NCBI RefSeq assembly: GCF_035046485.1
Contig: NC_085137.1
Coordinates: 447,520,334-447,584,333 of the forward strand
DNA: 64,000 nt
Source of the DNA: Aedes albopictus
Lineage: Eukaryota > Arthropoda > Insecta > Diptera > Culicidae
Reading direction: 5' to 3'
Shown: positions 41,411 to 54,289 of the stretch, piece after piece
How positions within the stretch are numbered: position 1 is the first letter of the stretch
How the letters are laid out: every line of letters starts with the position of its first letter
Position numbers and translations under genes: made by a program
Notes under the pieces: model-generated
The model's input: the letters and a program-made list of their open reading frames with translations, nothing else
What the model was told of the DNA's origin: nothing
Database searches by the model: none

Positions 41411-41894
41411 GTTCCCCTGTATACAAATCAATTCCTCTGTGAGTTTTTATTCTTTTTTTTGCCCTTATACGTACGAACTATCTTTGTGATTTTGAAACTT
41501 CAAAAATCCGTTAAAAATGATAGAAAGATGCCAAGGATACTTTCGGAAATTATACATGGAATTTATTCTTAAACTCCTCTAGATCTTCTTCAAAAACTCT
41601 TCCACGGATTCCTTAAAGAACTTATACAAGGAAACCGTGACAAATCCTCCATGAATTCCTTTATGCAATTCCAAACATTTCAAGGATTGTGGGGGTCATA
41701 TAGCCGAGGCGGTAAACGCACGGGTATTCAGCATGACCATGCTGAGGGTGACGGGTTCGATTCCCGGTCGGTCCAGGATCTTTTCGTAAAGGAAATTTCC
41801 TTGACTTCCTTGGGCATAGAGTATCTTCGTGCCTGTCACACGATATACACATGCAAAATGGTCATTGGCAGAGGAAGCTCTCAGTTAATAACTG

Positions 41895-43395
41895 CCCAAC
41901 TAACAATCACTCATTTAACAGGCACCATTATGACGAATTAGTTCAGCATAATGTTGAATAACATTTGAATTATTTTCACTTACAACCTATGTTCGGGTTT
42001 TGTTCACACAAATTTGGAGAAGTTATAAAGCATCATGTTGTGCACCAACTTAATTTTTTGTTGTTCAAAGCGTTTTACAAATGACAAGAAAGTTGTTATT
42101 AAGCTTTGGCAAAAATGACTGAAAATAAATAAAATGCAAAAATGTTGAACTCTCACGAGAGTAATTATTTGCTCTCATGTTGAGAACACCTATTATGAAA
42201 TAAGAATTACATATAAAATTACCTAAATCCGGATTAGAACTCGAGACCTGTAGATTACCAGCCGCATGCCTTCCTATCTGCGCCATCCTAGAGATGGTGA
42301 GATGTAGCACCTACAGCAAAACATAATCTTCCCATGACTCAATAATGATCACTCCTGAACTTGTGTTCAGCAGTGGTGAATTAGCACAGCACGTGGTAAT
42401 CAACTGAACAGCGCCTTATACTCAACAGCTGTTCAGCCCAAAACACGTGTTTTCCATTCTGATTTCGCTGTCAGTATTTTTATTGCACGGTGAGAAAACT
42501 TGTATCGAATGCGACCAAAAAGTGTTGGTCCTTATTGAAGATATTGTTTCCAGACGAACTAATTGCGATATGAATATGTTTTTATTTTTATTATTAAATA
42601 TCGATCTTTAAAAATGTATGACAATATGTGGTGCGGTATGGTCTTGAACATGGTGCATTCACAGCATCTGTTCAGGAAATCTACTCATGCTCAGTCGAAG
42701 AGTCGTTAAGCAATTTTTTTATTTATGCTTTATTCATGGAATCTTGATATTATGTTCAATAAATAGTGTATAAGGATGTTTATAGATACTTGAAATGTGT
42801 CGATTTTTGAATGCTGTTTGGTTATATAGGTGACTGTGGGAACAATATTGAGTAAACACGAATAATTAAGGTACAAGATATCTTGTTACAGACTAATAAT
42901 AAAAATAAATGCCTCATTTTTACGTTGATTACGTCTCTTGGCATTCAATGTTAAACTACATAATTCTATTCTGTTTTATTTTATGTGATTCGTTTAATAT
43001 TTTGGTTTTAGCCATGATTTATCCCATTATCCAAACAAAGTTCCGAGTCAAACTATGACGGGCTGAAGGCGTTTATTTGACAAGTGAAAAGCACATTGTT
43101 CAGGAGCATATGTTTATCGATACATCAGCTTAATAAGATACAGACAAATGTTTTGTTAAACTCCTTTGTTAAGGAATTCATGCTTGCCGAATAAATTTCT
43201 TGCTAAACGTTTGAAAAGTGTTTTAATTTATCATTGTTGATACCGATGAGGAAAGTCGAACATTGACTACTTTCTCAATTGAAAAATCATTTAAACAGTA
43301 ATGTGTAGAGCATAATTTTAGTTCAGCTATCATTACCATTATTAAGCAACAATTCAGCAAGCTTGCTTGTTTGTGACTTGCAATTGTTAGTTGGG
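41895..43395 (+). mobile_element. DNA element with CCCAACTAACAAT termini inserted in a SINE
   Basis: The ends CCCAACTAACAATC and GCAATTGTTAGTTGGG are inverted copies. Comparison with the intact SINE gives a 2 bp TG duplication (41893-41894, 43396-43397). It is 1501 bp without a recognisable transposase. The superfamily is unknown; a 2 bp non-TA duplication is unusual. Confidence 0.8.
42195..42310 (-). mobile_element. tRNA-like SINE head inside the 1.5 kb element
   Basis: The minus strand reads GGATGGCGCAGATAGGAAGG (A-box-like), then GTCTCGAGTTCTAATCCGG (B-box-like), spaced as in a tRNA. The body continues into AT-rich sequence. It is a SINE fragment rather than a real tRNA gene, since acceptor-stem pairing is not evident. 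Confidence 0.5.
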
Positions 43396-43482
43396 TGTGG
43401 AAGTGCTCATAGAACACTAAGCTGAGAAGCAGGCTTTGTCCCAATGAGGACGTTACGCCAAAAAGAGGAGAGGAGAGGAGGG

Positions 43483-44529
43483 GGTCGTGGCAAACTCACC
43501 TAGGGCGAAAAGTCACGTTAATAGAGACAAAAAAATCAAGGATTCATCCGGAAATTTTCATCAGAGATTGTTTCACTAATTTTTCCAGACACTTCATCAG
43601 AAATTCGAGTACATATTCGTCTAAAAATGTGCCGAATGATTTTCGAAGTAAATCTTGCTGGATTGCGTCAAAAATGCAGAAAAAAAATCGCATAATTCAT
43701 TTAGAAAACAATCCATGGATTTCTTCACAAAATGCTTTAGCGAATCTGTCAGAAAATTCACCAGAGAATAATAAAAATACTGCTAGGCTTTCCTTTAGAT
43801 TTTGATCAGATTCTTTGAAAGATCCTTTTGGAAATTCCTCCGAAGCTCCCTATTAATTTGAAATTTATTCAAGAAGTTCCTTATAAAACCTTCCATTCCG
43901 AAATTGCCCCATGGATTCAGAGTTCAGAATTGCTTCAGGAATTTCGCAAAATCTTTCAAATATTCTCCCAAAATTCCTCCAAACTGTATTTAAAAAAAAT
44001 CCTATAATAGTTCAGTCATAAACTTATCCATTATTCTTTCGGAAAATCTTCTCTAGACGTCCTTCTCATCCTAAATTGGTTCATAGATTTCTTCAGAGAA
44101 ATAACTCCAGAAATTCATAGATCTTCCAAGGGTTCATTCAGAAATTCATTCAGTGATTTCTTCAGAAACTCTACCAAGAAATCTTAAGGAAACTTCTTCA
44201 GAGAAATTCTCCGAAGAATTTCGATAGAAATTTCTTCAATTTTATGGATTTCTTTACCAGGGATTACTTCAGAAAGTCTTCTAGAGATTCCTTTGAAAAA
44301 TCCTCCAGGGATTTCTTCAAAACATTATTCAAGAATTAATTCAGAACACTCTCCAGGGGTTCATTTCGGAAAAATACCTAGGATAACTCTGCATTACTAA
44401 TTTGAGTAATTTCAGCAAAAAATCCATCAGAGATTCATGCAGAAGTTCACGAGAGATTCCTTCATTTCTTCTTAAATTTCTCGATGACTTCCTCGAAGGA
44501 TACCTGTTAGAATTTCTCCACAGATTACA
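43483..44529 (+). repeat. Decayed 12 bp-period satellite, block 1
   Basis: Units like AGAAATTCCTTC and AGAAATTTCTTC recur at ~12 bp steps. No gene is seen. Confidence 0.6.
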
Positions 44530-45196
44530 CTAGTTTACTGCATTTTTGAACTTGGTAAGCTGATGACCATTTTTGGTGTAGAATCATGCTCTGAGTTCGA
44601 AAACGTGAAGGAAAAAAATTACAGTAGAGCGGATTTTTTTTTCGACTTTCCATACAAGGTTGATGATTTAAAATCGATTTTTGTTCTATTTTTAAGCAAA
44701 GCCGCTCACTTCACACATCTCATTCTCCGTAGTCAATGTTCCGATTGAGCAGAATTTTTTACTGTATCACGCCTACATGTGATATGTCTAATAAACGTTT
44801 AGACAAATTTTTTAGATTATTTTTTTCTAATTGAAAAAAATACATTTCTTCCTATATTTTTGGAAATTTTGCTAAAATTTAAGGAGATCGTCCCAAAAAT
44901 TCGCCAATATCTTGAATTTCATCAGTCTGACGAAAAACCTGCATGCAGATGATCGAATGGTATTGAATTCAGCTTTCAATTTATGGAAAAAGATTTGAAA
45001 TTGGTTGGCAAGATATTTGATTTCTAGTATATTCCATATTTAAAAAAAAGTACAACTCGATTTTGACCTAAAACTCAAAAACTGCTCTACTTAAAATATT
45101 TTGAAGCGCGGTTTCGAAATCAGCACTCAATTGTGCTTCAAAAATTTTGGTCGTTGACAGAAGTTCACGGCTTTTATTTTATTTTGTAAACTAGTG
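44530..45196 (+). mobile_element. MITE, CACTAG termini, TTA target duplication (independent copy)
   Basis: Ends CACTAGTTTACTGC and GTAAACTAGTG with TTA on both sides (44527-44529, 45197-45199). The flanks are satellite sequence, unrelated to Rtf1. This proves that the block shared by 537-1194 and 15172-15833 is a mobile element and not merely part of the Rtf1 flank. Confidence 0.85.
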
Positions 45197-45199
45197 TTA

Positions 45200-45613
45200 T
45201 TTTTTAGGAATTCAGAGTATTGTGTTGTTCGTTGCTAAGTATTGTGTTGTTCTTTACAGAGAAGAACATTAATCAAGACAACTAGATGATCGGCATTGAA
45301 CCACAAAAACCCCACAACAATTGGTGAGATATTTCCAATATTATTTATTTATTAATAATTCTACTTCAGTATATTTACTATATAACTGCATATAAGTTGA
45401 AAATTCGCTATTTTCAACATCCTTTCATCTATTGGAAGATGCTTCAGTTCTGGGCTCTTTCTAAGTTGATGAAGGGATTTATAAATGCTTGCAAGGACTT
45501 GGCCAGGTGTGTGGAGCTGAGTGAATCTATGACATTGTAGATAGTAGCGACATCAGCAATGTCAATGGAAATATTCAGCTTTGCAATTCCATCCAAGATT
45601 TGTGCAAGTATTC
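45200..45613 (+). other. No gene recognised
   Basis: AT-rich, with a short local duplication of AGTATTGTGTTGTTC (45216, 45238). Nothing else can be supported. Confidence 0.4.
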
Positions 45614-45643
45614 ATGCTATGCTATGCTATGCTATGCTAGTGT
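45614..45643 (+). repeat. (ATGCT)6 microsatellite
   Basis: Six perfect pentamer units, followed by GTGTTATTTTTAGGAATTCA, which resembles the sequence at 45195. Confidence 0.9.
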
Positions 45644-45649
45644 TATTTT

Positions 45650-47570
45650 TAGGAATTCATTCACAAATTTATTCAGAAATGTTTGTATGGAATTATTTAA
45701 AAAAAATCGTTTGCAATTTTTCCAGCTATTTATTCAATAAATGCGTCCACAAGCTTATCCAGAAATACTTTCAGAGAATCCTCCAGAAGTTGTATAGAAG
45801 GAATTCCCAAGGATTTCTTTTACAAGATTTCTTAATAAATTCTTCTAGGGATTCTACCAAGTGTTTCCCACGGATTTTCCCCAGATATTGCTTCAGCATT
45901 TTTTTTTTTGGAAGCTCTAAAATTCTTGAAAATTTTCCTTAGGGATTCCTTCAAAGATTTTTTGAAGAATTAGCTTAAGTAAAAATTCACGAATAAAAAG
46001 AAATTTAAAAAATAAATCTTAAAAGATTTCTTGAATAATATCTGGAGAAATTACTGGAGCAATCCCTAGGGAAATACCTTAAGGAACTCCTTGAAATGCC
46101 TCTGGAGGATTTTTAAGAAAAAAATAGAAACTTCTGAAAGGTATTTCGAAAAAAAAAACTGAAAGAATTTCTGTTTTAAATTCCTTAAGAATTCTGAAGA
46201 ATTTTCTCAATGAATTTCCAATAGAACTACTGGAGATAGTCTTGTACAAGAACAACTGGAGAAGCCTCTGCAGGTATTCCTAGAAGAATTTCATTAAAGA
46301 TACGTGGATTAATGCCAGAGAATAAATCCTGGAGTAATTTCTAAAGGAATCTTTAAGATTTTTTGAAGAAAGTTCTGAGCGATCAATGGAAAAAATCTGA
46401 ACGAATCTCAGAAAAAAGGTCTGAAGAAATCCGGAAGGTGTCCCTGGAGGAATACTTGAAGGAAACTCTGGAGGAATTCCATAAAAAAAACCAGAAAAAG
46501 TTATCTCTAGAGGTATTTCTGCAAAAATCTCTGAAGAAATCTCCGCAGGAACTCCTGCAGAATTTTCTGAAGAAAACCGCTGATTAGAATTTAATCTTTA
46601 AAGAAATTCTTGTCAATTTCTTTGTGCGAGAATTTTATTTCTGCGAAAATTTGGATAAATCTGGAAACAAGCTGCAGGAGTTTCTGATTGAGGTTTTTGA
46701 GGAGGCTAAAATATAAACGACTCATAAAAAAATGATCATTTTCTATAACAAAATCAGAAATTGCCAATAAAGAAAAACTATAAAATTTCCTTAAATAAAT
46801 CAAAAAGTGCATAAAGAAATCGAAATTTCCCATAAATAGCTGATTTTAGAGCAATAAAAAATGTCAGAATTTCCACGAACAATTCAATAATTACAATAAA
46901 TAACTACATTTTTTCCACCAAAAATGTTGAAATTTTCCATAAAAAAATCTGATTTTCCATAAATAATTTAAAAATTCCCAATTGAAAAACATCAAAAAAG
47001 CAATTGAATATTTAGCAATAAATACGAACTTATGAGAAAAGTAAAAGTATCGGCCGATCCATTTGGCGAAGCCGCATAGAGGATTAAGAACTGAAGCGGC
47101 AGAAGGCCGCCGAAGTTACTCAATTTTTAAGAGAATATCTGTAAGAAACCCTTTAGATTTTTTTTTGAAGAATTCCTGGAAAAAATTCTGATAAAGTTCA
47201 TGGAAGATTTTATGAACAAATGCATTGAATAATTACCCAAGAAATTCATGTATTGATTAAAAAAAATCTATAGGAATCCTTGTAAAAAAACATTTCTTCA
47301 TCAGACTTCATCAGCATTTTTCAGTTTTTCAATAAATTATTTTACGGATTGTACCAAGGGTTTTCGAAGGAGTTGTCAAGGTATTCTTTAATTCATTTTT
47401 CAAAAATTTCGCCTGGGAGTATTTTGCTGAGAGGCTCTCAGATTCTTCCAAGATTTCTTCAGCTGGAAATTTCCTCAGAAATTCCTTTATTCTTTCAGAA
47501 GTTTATCCAAGAATTTCTTGAGAAATTTATTCAGGATTTCGATCAGAAATTCCAATGATTCTTTTTGTAT
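45650..47570 (+). repeat. Decayed 12 bp-period satellite, block 2
   Basis: AGGAATTTCT- and CTGGAGGAATAC-like units occur on both strands, best seen at 46030-46580 and 47340-47560. 46600-47110 is less regular. Short frames here show a four-residue rhythm and are not genes. Confidence 0.6.
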
Positions 47571-47999
47571 TTTAAGTGAATCTCACAACGTATTTCTGAA
47601 AAAAAAAACCTGGAATATGTCAATGATGGTATCCTCGAAATGATTCACTGTATCAAAGCCTCTTTTTGCACAAATAAGAGCGTAAAAAAGGAAAATTCGC
47701 AAAAGATGACGAAAAATTTAAATAATCGTTTTTTTTTATTTAGAAGATATTGTCAAAATTGAAAGCAATATTTTACACGTATGTACAGGCAAGGGAGTAG
47801 CCAGCTTTTTAGTCCGGGGGGGGGGGGGGGGGGTCTAGCATCCTTAGCAAATTTGAACCTTCTAGCTTTTATAACTAAACGCAGCACGATGAAATTGAAT
47901 ATAATAACATGATATTCGTTTCGTAAGGCATTATATAATTCTTCATCTGTCACGTTGTTGTTCAATTCGTTAAAAAAAGCTCATCTGATCTACACAAAT
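47571..47999 (+). other. No gene recognised; G-tract
   Basis: Contains an uninterrupted run of about 17 G (47816-47832) preceded by AGGGAGTAGCCAGC, a motif resembling ends of some mosquito MITEs. A loosely similar inverted motif (CTGGCTAGGCCCATG) follows a G-run at 53837. Pairing of the two as one element is not supported. Confidence 0.4.
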
Positions 48000-50900
48000 C
48001 AACGTAATCAACGGAAGACTTATTGGATAAATCCCTAAAGAAAAACCTGGATGAACCCCTGGTATTCTCACAGAAATGCCTGGAGGAAACCCTGGAAGAA
48101 TTTCTAACGAAATTTCCGGAATCCCTGGAAGAATTTTGGGAAATATACCTGTAGGAATTCCTGTATAAATTATGGGAGGAATACGTAGAGAAGTTTCTAA
48201 AGAGATCTCATGAGAAAATCCTAGATGAATTCCTGAAGGATTCCTTGAAGAAATTCTTGAAAAAACCCCTGAAGGACATTCTGGAAGAATTCCTTGGAAA
48301 ATCTATAGCGAGAATCCTGGAATGCCTGGAGAAACTTCTGAACAAATTCCGGGCGTATATTATTTGATAAGACACAGCCAGAATTCTTGGAAAACTTCTT
48401 GCATGAATTCTTGGAGCAATCCCTGGAAGAATTCCTGAAGAAATCTCCAGAGGAATTCTGGGAGGAATTGCTGGAGAAATTTCTGAAAAACTCCCTCGAG
48501 AAATTCCAGGAGGGTTTCCTGGAAAAAAAAAGACACGGACACCGTCTTCTGCCAAAGGCTGTTACAGACTGAGAGAAACTTAACACTAGACAACGGACAC
48601 ACGGAGCATGCACCAGTGGATACGGAAAAGTTTCATCGCCCGGAGCGGGAATCGAGCCCTCACCCACAGCATGGTGCGATTAGAAGTTTGGTAACCACAT
48701 GGCTACGAAGCTCCACAGAAGAAACCTCCCTTGAAGAAATTTCTAGAGGATTCACTGGAGGAATCACTGGGAATATCCCTGGAGATATTCGTGGGGGAAC
48801 CCCTGGAGGAAGCCCTGAAGGAATTTCTGGAGGTATGTCTGAAGGAATCCCTGAAAAAGTTCAGTAAGTATTCCTGGAAGACTTCATGGAAAAATCACTG
48901 AAGATATTCCTGAGGATTTCGTGGAGAAATGCCTGAAGGAATTGCTGATATAATTTCTGAAGGATGTCCAGGGGTAATTTCTGGAGGAATTCCTGTAGAA
49001 ATTCCTGGGGTATTTCCTGGAGGAATTCTTGGGAAGTTCCAGGAGAAATTCCTGGAAAAATGTCTGGAGGAATTCCTAGATGTATTACTGTGGCAATTGC
49101 TTGAGGAATCTCTAGAGGAAGTCTTGAAAAAAAAAATACTAGATGAATTTCTAGAGGAATCTCCAGAGGAATTCTGGAAGATTTCTATTTCTATTATTTT
49201 TCTAGTTCTGAAACAATCCCTTGAGATATCCTCGAAGGATTTGTGGAAAAATCCCTGGCGGAATCTCTGGAGGAATACCTGGAGAAATCCCTGAAAAATT
49301 CCTGAAGGTATTCCTGGAGAATTTCTGAAGGTATTCCTAGAGGATTTCCTGGAAGAATACTTGGAAGAACTTCTGGAGGGTTTCCTGGAGGATTCTTCGA
49401 AGGATTTCCTGGATGAAACCTTGGAAAAATCCCTGGAGAAATTTCTGGAGAAATCACTGAAGCTATTCCTGATGGAGTCTTACGAGAAACTTCTGGAGAA
49501 ATACCTGGAGGAATCCATAGAGAAATTGCTGACATAATTTCTGAAGGATGCCCAGGAGCAACTCCTAGAGAAATATTTGAAGGAATTCCTGTAAAAATTC
49601 CTGGGGTGATTCCCAGAGGAATTCCTGAAGAAGTTTCTGAAGAAATTCCTTGATAAAACCCTGGAGAAATGCCTAGACGTATTCCTGTGGGAATTGCTGA
49701 AGGAATCCATGATGGAATTCCTAGAGAAATCTATAGAGGAATTCTTGGAAGAATTACTGGATGAATTTCTAGAGGAATCTCCAGGGGAATTTCCTGAAAA
49801 AATTCCTGAAAGAATTTGTGAAGAAATCCCTGGAGGGTTTCCTGAAGGAATCTTTGAAGAATTTCCTGGAAGAATTCCTGGGAAAATCCCTGAAAAAATC
49901 GTGAAGAAATTCCTGGAGGAATCCCTGAAGCAAAACATGAAGAAATCTCAATAGAAATTCCTGGAAAAATACCTGGAAGAATCCCTGAAAAATTCCTAAG
50001 GATATTTCTGAAAAGATCCCCAGAAAATTTTTTGAAAAAATCCTGGTGAAATTTCTGTCATAATTTCTGAAGGAAGTACAGGAGCAATTCCTGGATGTAA
50101 TCTTGGAGTAATTCCTGGAGGTTTTCGTTTGGGAATTGCTGGAGGAATCCTTGAAGGAATTCCTGGAGGAATTCTTATAACAATTACTGGATAAATTTCT
50201 GGGGGATCTCTAGAGGAACCCTGGAAGAAATTTAAATATCCCCTGAAAAATTCCTGTAAGAATTTCTTGAGAAAATCTGGAGGAATTCCTGAAGAAATCC
50301 TCGCAGGAATTTCCGAAGGAACCCTAGGAGAATCAATGGAGAAATTCGTGGAGAAATCGCTGGAAAAAAGCCGTAAAGAAGTTCCTGGTGGAATTTTTAG
50401 CGAAATTCCAGGAGGAATCATTGCAGCAATTCTTGGAGGAAGATTCGGACGAACACTTGGAGGGAATCCTGGAAAAAGTCCAGAAGGTATTCCTAAAACA
50501 ATCCTGGAAGAATTTCCGAAGGAATCCCTGAAGGATTGATTCCTGGAAGAATGCCTGCATGAATTTCTGGAGGAATCCTAGAAAGAATTTCTATGCAATC
50601 TCAGGAGTCCCTGAAGCAATTCCTGAAGGAATCGCTGAAAAAAATCCTAGAGAAATCTCTGCAAGAATCCATGGAAGACTCCCTGGAAGAATGCCTGGAA
50701 AACTTCTTGGAAGAATGCCTAGGAGAATTCCTGATGGAATTCTTGGAGGATTCCCTAAAGTGATTCCTGGAGAAATCTTTAGAGGAGATCCTGTACGAGT
50801 CTCTGGAAAAAATCTTTGGGGAAATCCCTTAGAGAATTCCTGGATAAATTAAAATTTCTGTTGGAATTCCTGGTGAAATTCTTGGAACAATCCCAGAAGC

Positions 50901-52620
50901 AATTACTGGAGGAATCTCTGGAGAATACCTGGAGGATTTGAAGAAATGAAGAAATGCAATGAGGAAACCCTGGAGTATTTCTTGGAGGAATCTCGAAAAA
51001 AATGTAGGAATTCTTGGAGGGAACCATGGAGGATATCCTGAGGAATGTCTGTAGGAATTCCTGAAGGAATCTCCAGTGGAACTCCTGGAGAAATGCCAAG
51101 AAGAATTTCTGACAGAATTTCTGGAGGAATCTCTGGATGAATTCCCGAAGAAATTTATAGAGAAATACCCGCAGGAATTCACAGAGGAATTCCTGAAAAA
51201 ATATCGTGGATAAATTTCTTAAGGAATTCGTAGAGGAATACCAGGAATAATTCCTGAAGAAACCGCATATGGAATTTGGTAGAAATTCTGGAGGAATCCT
51301 TAGAAGAGTTCGTGAAGAAACTGCAGAAGGAACCCTGGAAGCAATTTCAAGAGGAATTCCTAAGGGAATCCCTAAACGATATTTGGAGGAAGTACTGAAA
51401 TAATTCCTGGAAGAAATCCCTAAAGAAAACAAGGAGGAATTCCAGAAGAAATCTTAAGAAGAGTTCCTGGGAGAATCATTGGAGGAATTTTTAATTAAAG
51501 TTGTTCCAGAAAGAATCACAGAAGAAATTCCCGAATTAAACTCAGCAGAAATTCTTGGAGGAACCCCTGGAGGATATCCTAGAGAAATGCCTGTAGGGAT
51601 TAACGAAGAAGTCTCTAGAAGAATTCCTGGAGGAATCTCAAGTGGAATTTCTGAAGGAATCCCTGGATGAATTTTTAGGGGAATCCCTGCAGCAATTCCC
51701 AGATGCATAATTCCTGGAGGAATCTCTGAAGAAATTCGTGGAGCAATCCCTGGAGGAACTCAGATAGAATTCCTGAAGAAATTGCAGATGGAATCCTTAG
51801 AGAAATCCTGAAGGAATTCTAAGAAGAGTTCGTGGAGGAACTTCTTGAGGAATCGCTGTAACAGTTTCTGAAAGAATCCCTGCAGGAGTTGGAATCTTAC
51901 GATGGACTCCCAATACAATGTTTTGAATAATGATTTAAGGAACTCCTGGATTAATTTTTAGCTAATCTCTGGTACAATTTCCTGTAAGGGTTTCTGGAAG
52001 ATATTGCTGCTGAAATACTTCGAAATATTCCAGATCGAATTATTGAATAAATCTCTAGTGGAATTCTCGAAGGAATAGATGGATAAATCCCTGAAGAAAT
52101 CTCTGAAAGAATACTTGCAGAAATACCTAAAAAAAATCTTTTGATATTCCTTTGACAATCCCTGGAGAAATTCCTGGAGGCACTAGAACAATCATTGGAG
52201 GAACCTCTAAAGATATCCCAGGAGAAATTCCCGGAGGAATGTCTGATGAAACCCATAGAGAAATTCTTGAAAAATTCTCTGGAGCAATCCATGATGGAAT
52301 CACCGAAGGGGGCTGTTGAAAAAATCCTGCAGGAATTCATCGATGCGTTCTTGCAGAAGTATCCGTAAAAATTGCTGAAGGAATCGTGGGAGGAATTCTT
52401 GAAACATTTCTTGGAACAAACCCTGAAACAATCACTATCGGAACCCTACAAGACGCTCAAGGAAAAATTCACGAAGGAAAAATTCTCTTGAGGAATTTCT
52501 GAAACAATCCCTGTGGAAGTTTTTGAATAAATGCCTAAAGGAATTTCTGAATATGTCCTTGAAAGAATTCGTAAAGGAATCCCTGGTATGTTGCTCTTAG
52601 CACGACGTTTATTAGAATTG
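48000..52620 (+). repeat. 12 bp-period degenerate satellite, core block (~4.6 kb)
   Basis: The unit is close to GGAATTCCTGGA with variants GGAATCCCTGAA, AGAATTTCTGGA and AGAAATCTCTGG, nearly head to tail throughout. Because 12 is a multiple of 3, all six frames show four-residue periods (EFLE/ESLE, GIPG/GIPE, NSSR/NSSG), which explains the crowd of overlapping open frames. None is called a gene. A SINE interrupts it at 48532. Confidence 0.85.
48532..48728 (-). mobile_element. tRNA-derived SINE (minus strand)
   Basis: The minus strand reads AGCTTCGTAGCCATGTGGTT (A box), then GAGGGCTCGATTCCCGCTCC (B box), a body with GTGCATGCTCCGTGTGTCCG, and ends near GTGTCCGTGTC before a T-run. It belongs to a different family from Feilai. 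Confidence 0.8.
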
Positions 52621-52649
52621 AATACTAGTGAAATTCATGTAGCAGTGTA

Positions 52650-53566
52650 CAGGCGATAGACAAAATTATCGGGACTGGCAAAATTTTCACTTTTCAAAAA
52701 AGGTCAATAAACTGTAACTTTTTGAAAAATGCATAAAAAAATTCATTTTTTTACTGTAAGTTGATCAACTTACTTGTTTATCCACTCAACTTGTATCAAT
52801 GGTCAAAATTTGGGAAAGATTGGGCTATTCTACATGAAATTAAAAATATTCTAGAAAAAGTTATAATTATCCGATAGCCAACTTTGAATTGTTATATCTC
52901 CGGATTCAAACCAAATGCAATGAAATTTTTAAGGTTCATGACTTAAACGATAAGCTTCAAAAAGCTTTGGACATAACAGAAAAATGTTAACACGGAAGAA
53001 ACGGTTAGATTATTTTTCTGATATAAAACCAAATCATCGAAAATTTCAACATCGCTTCAAAATTTGAGATGCTGATTATAGTTTATTTGAATTCCGTCTG
53101 ATTGACATCAATATGAATATGTTTTGAAATGAAGTAACAAAATAATCGGCATTAAATTTAAAAAGTAATTGGAAGCATATTAAAATTAGATCAATTTACT
53201 AGAAAATCATTAAAAAAATTAAATCGCTTTTAGTTTATTTCTTATCAATAATTTCAAGTTCAGTCAAGCTTTTATAAACGTGCATTATATAAGTCTTAAA
53301 CGCTCTAAATTTCATTGCATTCGGTTCATTGAACCGATAACCGATAACAGATATAACACCTCAAACTTGGCTATCGCATAATTATGACTTTTTCTAGAAT
53401 CTTGCTAACTTCATGTAGAAAAGCCCGATCTTTCTCAAATTTTGACCATTGATACACAACTAGTTGATCAATTTACAGTTATAATTTTAGAGTTGTTGAT
53501 GCATTTTTAAAAAAGTTACAGCTTATTGGCCATTTTTTGAAAAGTGAAAATTTTGCCTGTCCCCTG
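52650..53566 (+). mobile_element. Long-TIR MITE with CAGG termini, TA duplication
   Basis: The arms match over ~250 bp (GGCAAAATTTTCACTTTTCA on the left, its inverse on the right). Ends CAGGCGATAGAC and inverted CAGGGGACAGGC are flanked by TA (52648-52649, 53567-53568). It shares end sequence and internal order with 55671-56591. Confidence 0.8.
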
Positions 53567-53568
53567 TA

Positions 53569-54220
53569 ACTGCACTCTATACTATAGCAGCATATGATTC
53601 TACAAAGTCCTTCTTTTTCCTACCGGAACCGGTTCCGGCATATCTGGAAAATTTGGCATGCTGTTTTTGTATTCCATGAATTAACATCACAAAATTTAGT
53701 CATTCAACCTAGCTTGTTACGTGGTAAAATCCTATGATAAGATTGAAGTGGTTCTATTGGAGAAATACTTGGCGAAATTTTCTATGGTTCTCAAGTAAAA
53801 ATAGTTTGATAACTGTAAATAGAACTGGTGATCAGGGGGGGGGGGGAGGGGACTGTCCCCCCTGGCTAGGCCCATGTGTACAGATTATGTTTGTGATGAC
53901 GTGGAAAGATTAAAAAAATCATAAGGGAGAACGGGAAAAAAAAATTCCTGAATGACGAAGGAAATTTTCCTTCTAAGATAAGGAAATACATTTTGACAGT
54001 TAACTTTGATTGTATTAAGGTATGCGGTGTCAAATAATTTCGAGAAAATCACGTGACCATTTGTATACTTAGATATAGGATCTTCTTCCATCTTTCCAAT
54101 ACTACGAAGTAGATTTTTACACGAATGGGAACGCAAAAAAAAAAACAGAAAATTGAAGAAGGATGTTTGTTTTACATGTGGGACCAAAAGTATGAAATTA
54201 AAAAATAAACCTTTTGGATG
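53569..54220 (+). other. No gene recognised
   Basis: AT-rich. A G-run at 53836-53848 followed by ACTGTCCCCCCTGG forms a local inverted repeat. No convincing frame. Confidence 0.4.
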
Positions 54221-54221
54221 T

Positions 54222-54285
54222 TTTTATTATTATTATTATAATTATCCTTATTAACGAGATTTTCAGCCCAGGGCAAAGAGTTTTT
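54222..54285 (-). mobile_element. 5'-truncated LINE 3' end
   Basis: The minus strand reads TTGCCCTGGGCTGAAAATCT, CGTTAATAAGGAT and a (TAA)n tail (54222-54240). This is similar in layout to the fragment at 24746. The upstream limit was not resolved. Confidence 0.6.
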
Positions 54286-54289
54286 GTCA

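Larger units (their letters stand above)
41690..43482 (+). mobile_element. Feilai-type SINE, split by a 1.5 kb insertion
   Basis: 41690-41894 matches the SINE at 22623 from the A box through GCTCTCAGTTAATAACTG. 43396-43482 carries the rest (TGGAAGTGCTCATAGAACAC) and a purine tail AGAGGAGAGGAGAGG (43463 on). Between them is the element at 41895-43395. Confidence 0.9.

Noticed and set aside
48208..52340. Many open frames of 60-217 codons with repetitive peptides
   Set aside because: All follow the 12 bp period of the satellite and occur on both strands in overlapping frames; no start context or domain supports any of them.
47780..53880. A single large element bounded by G-run/TAGCCAG motifs at 47800 and 53850
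   Set aside because: The two ends match only loosely, no target duplication was found, and the interior is satellite plus unrelated insertions.
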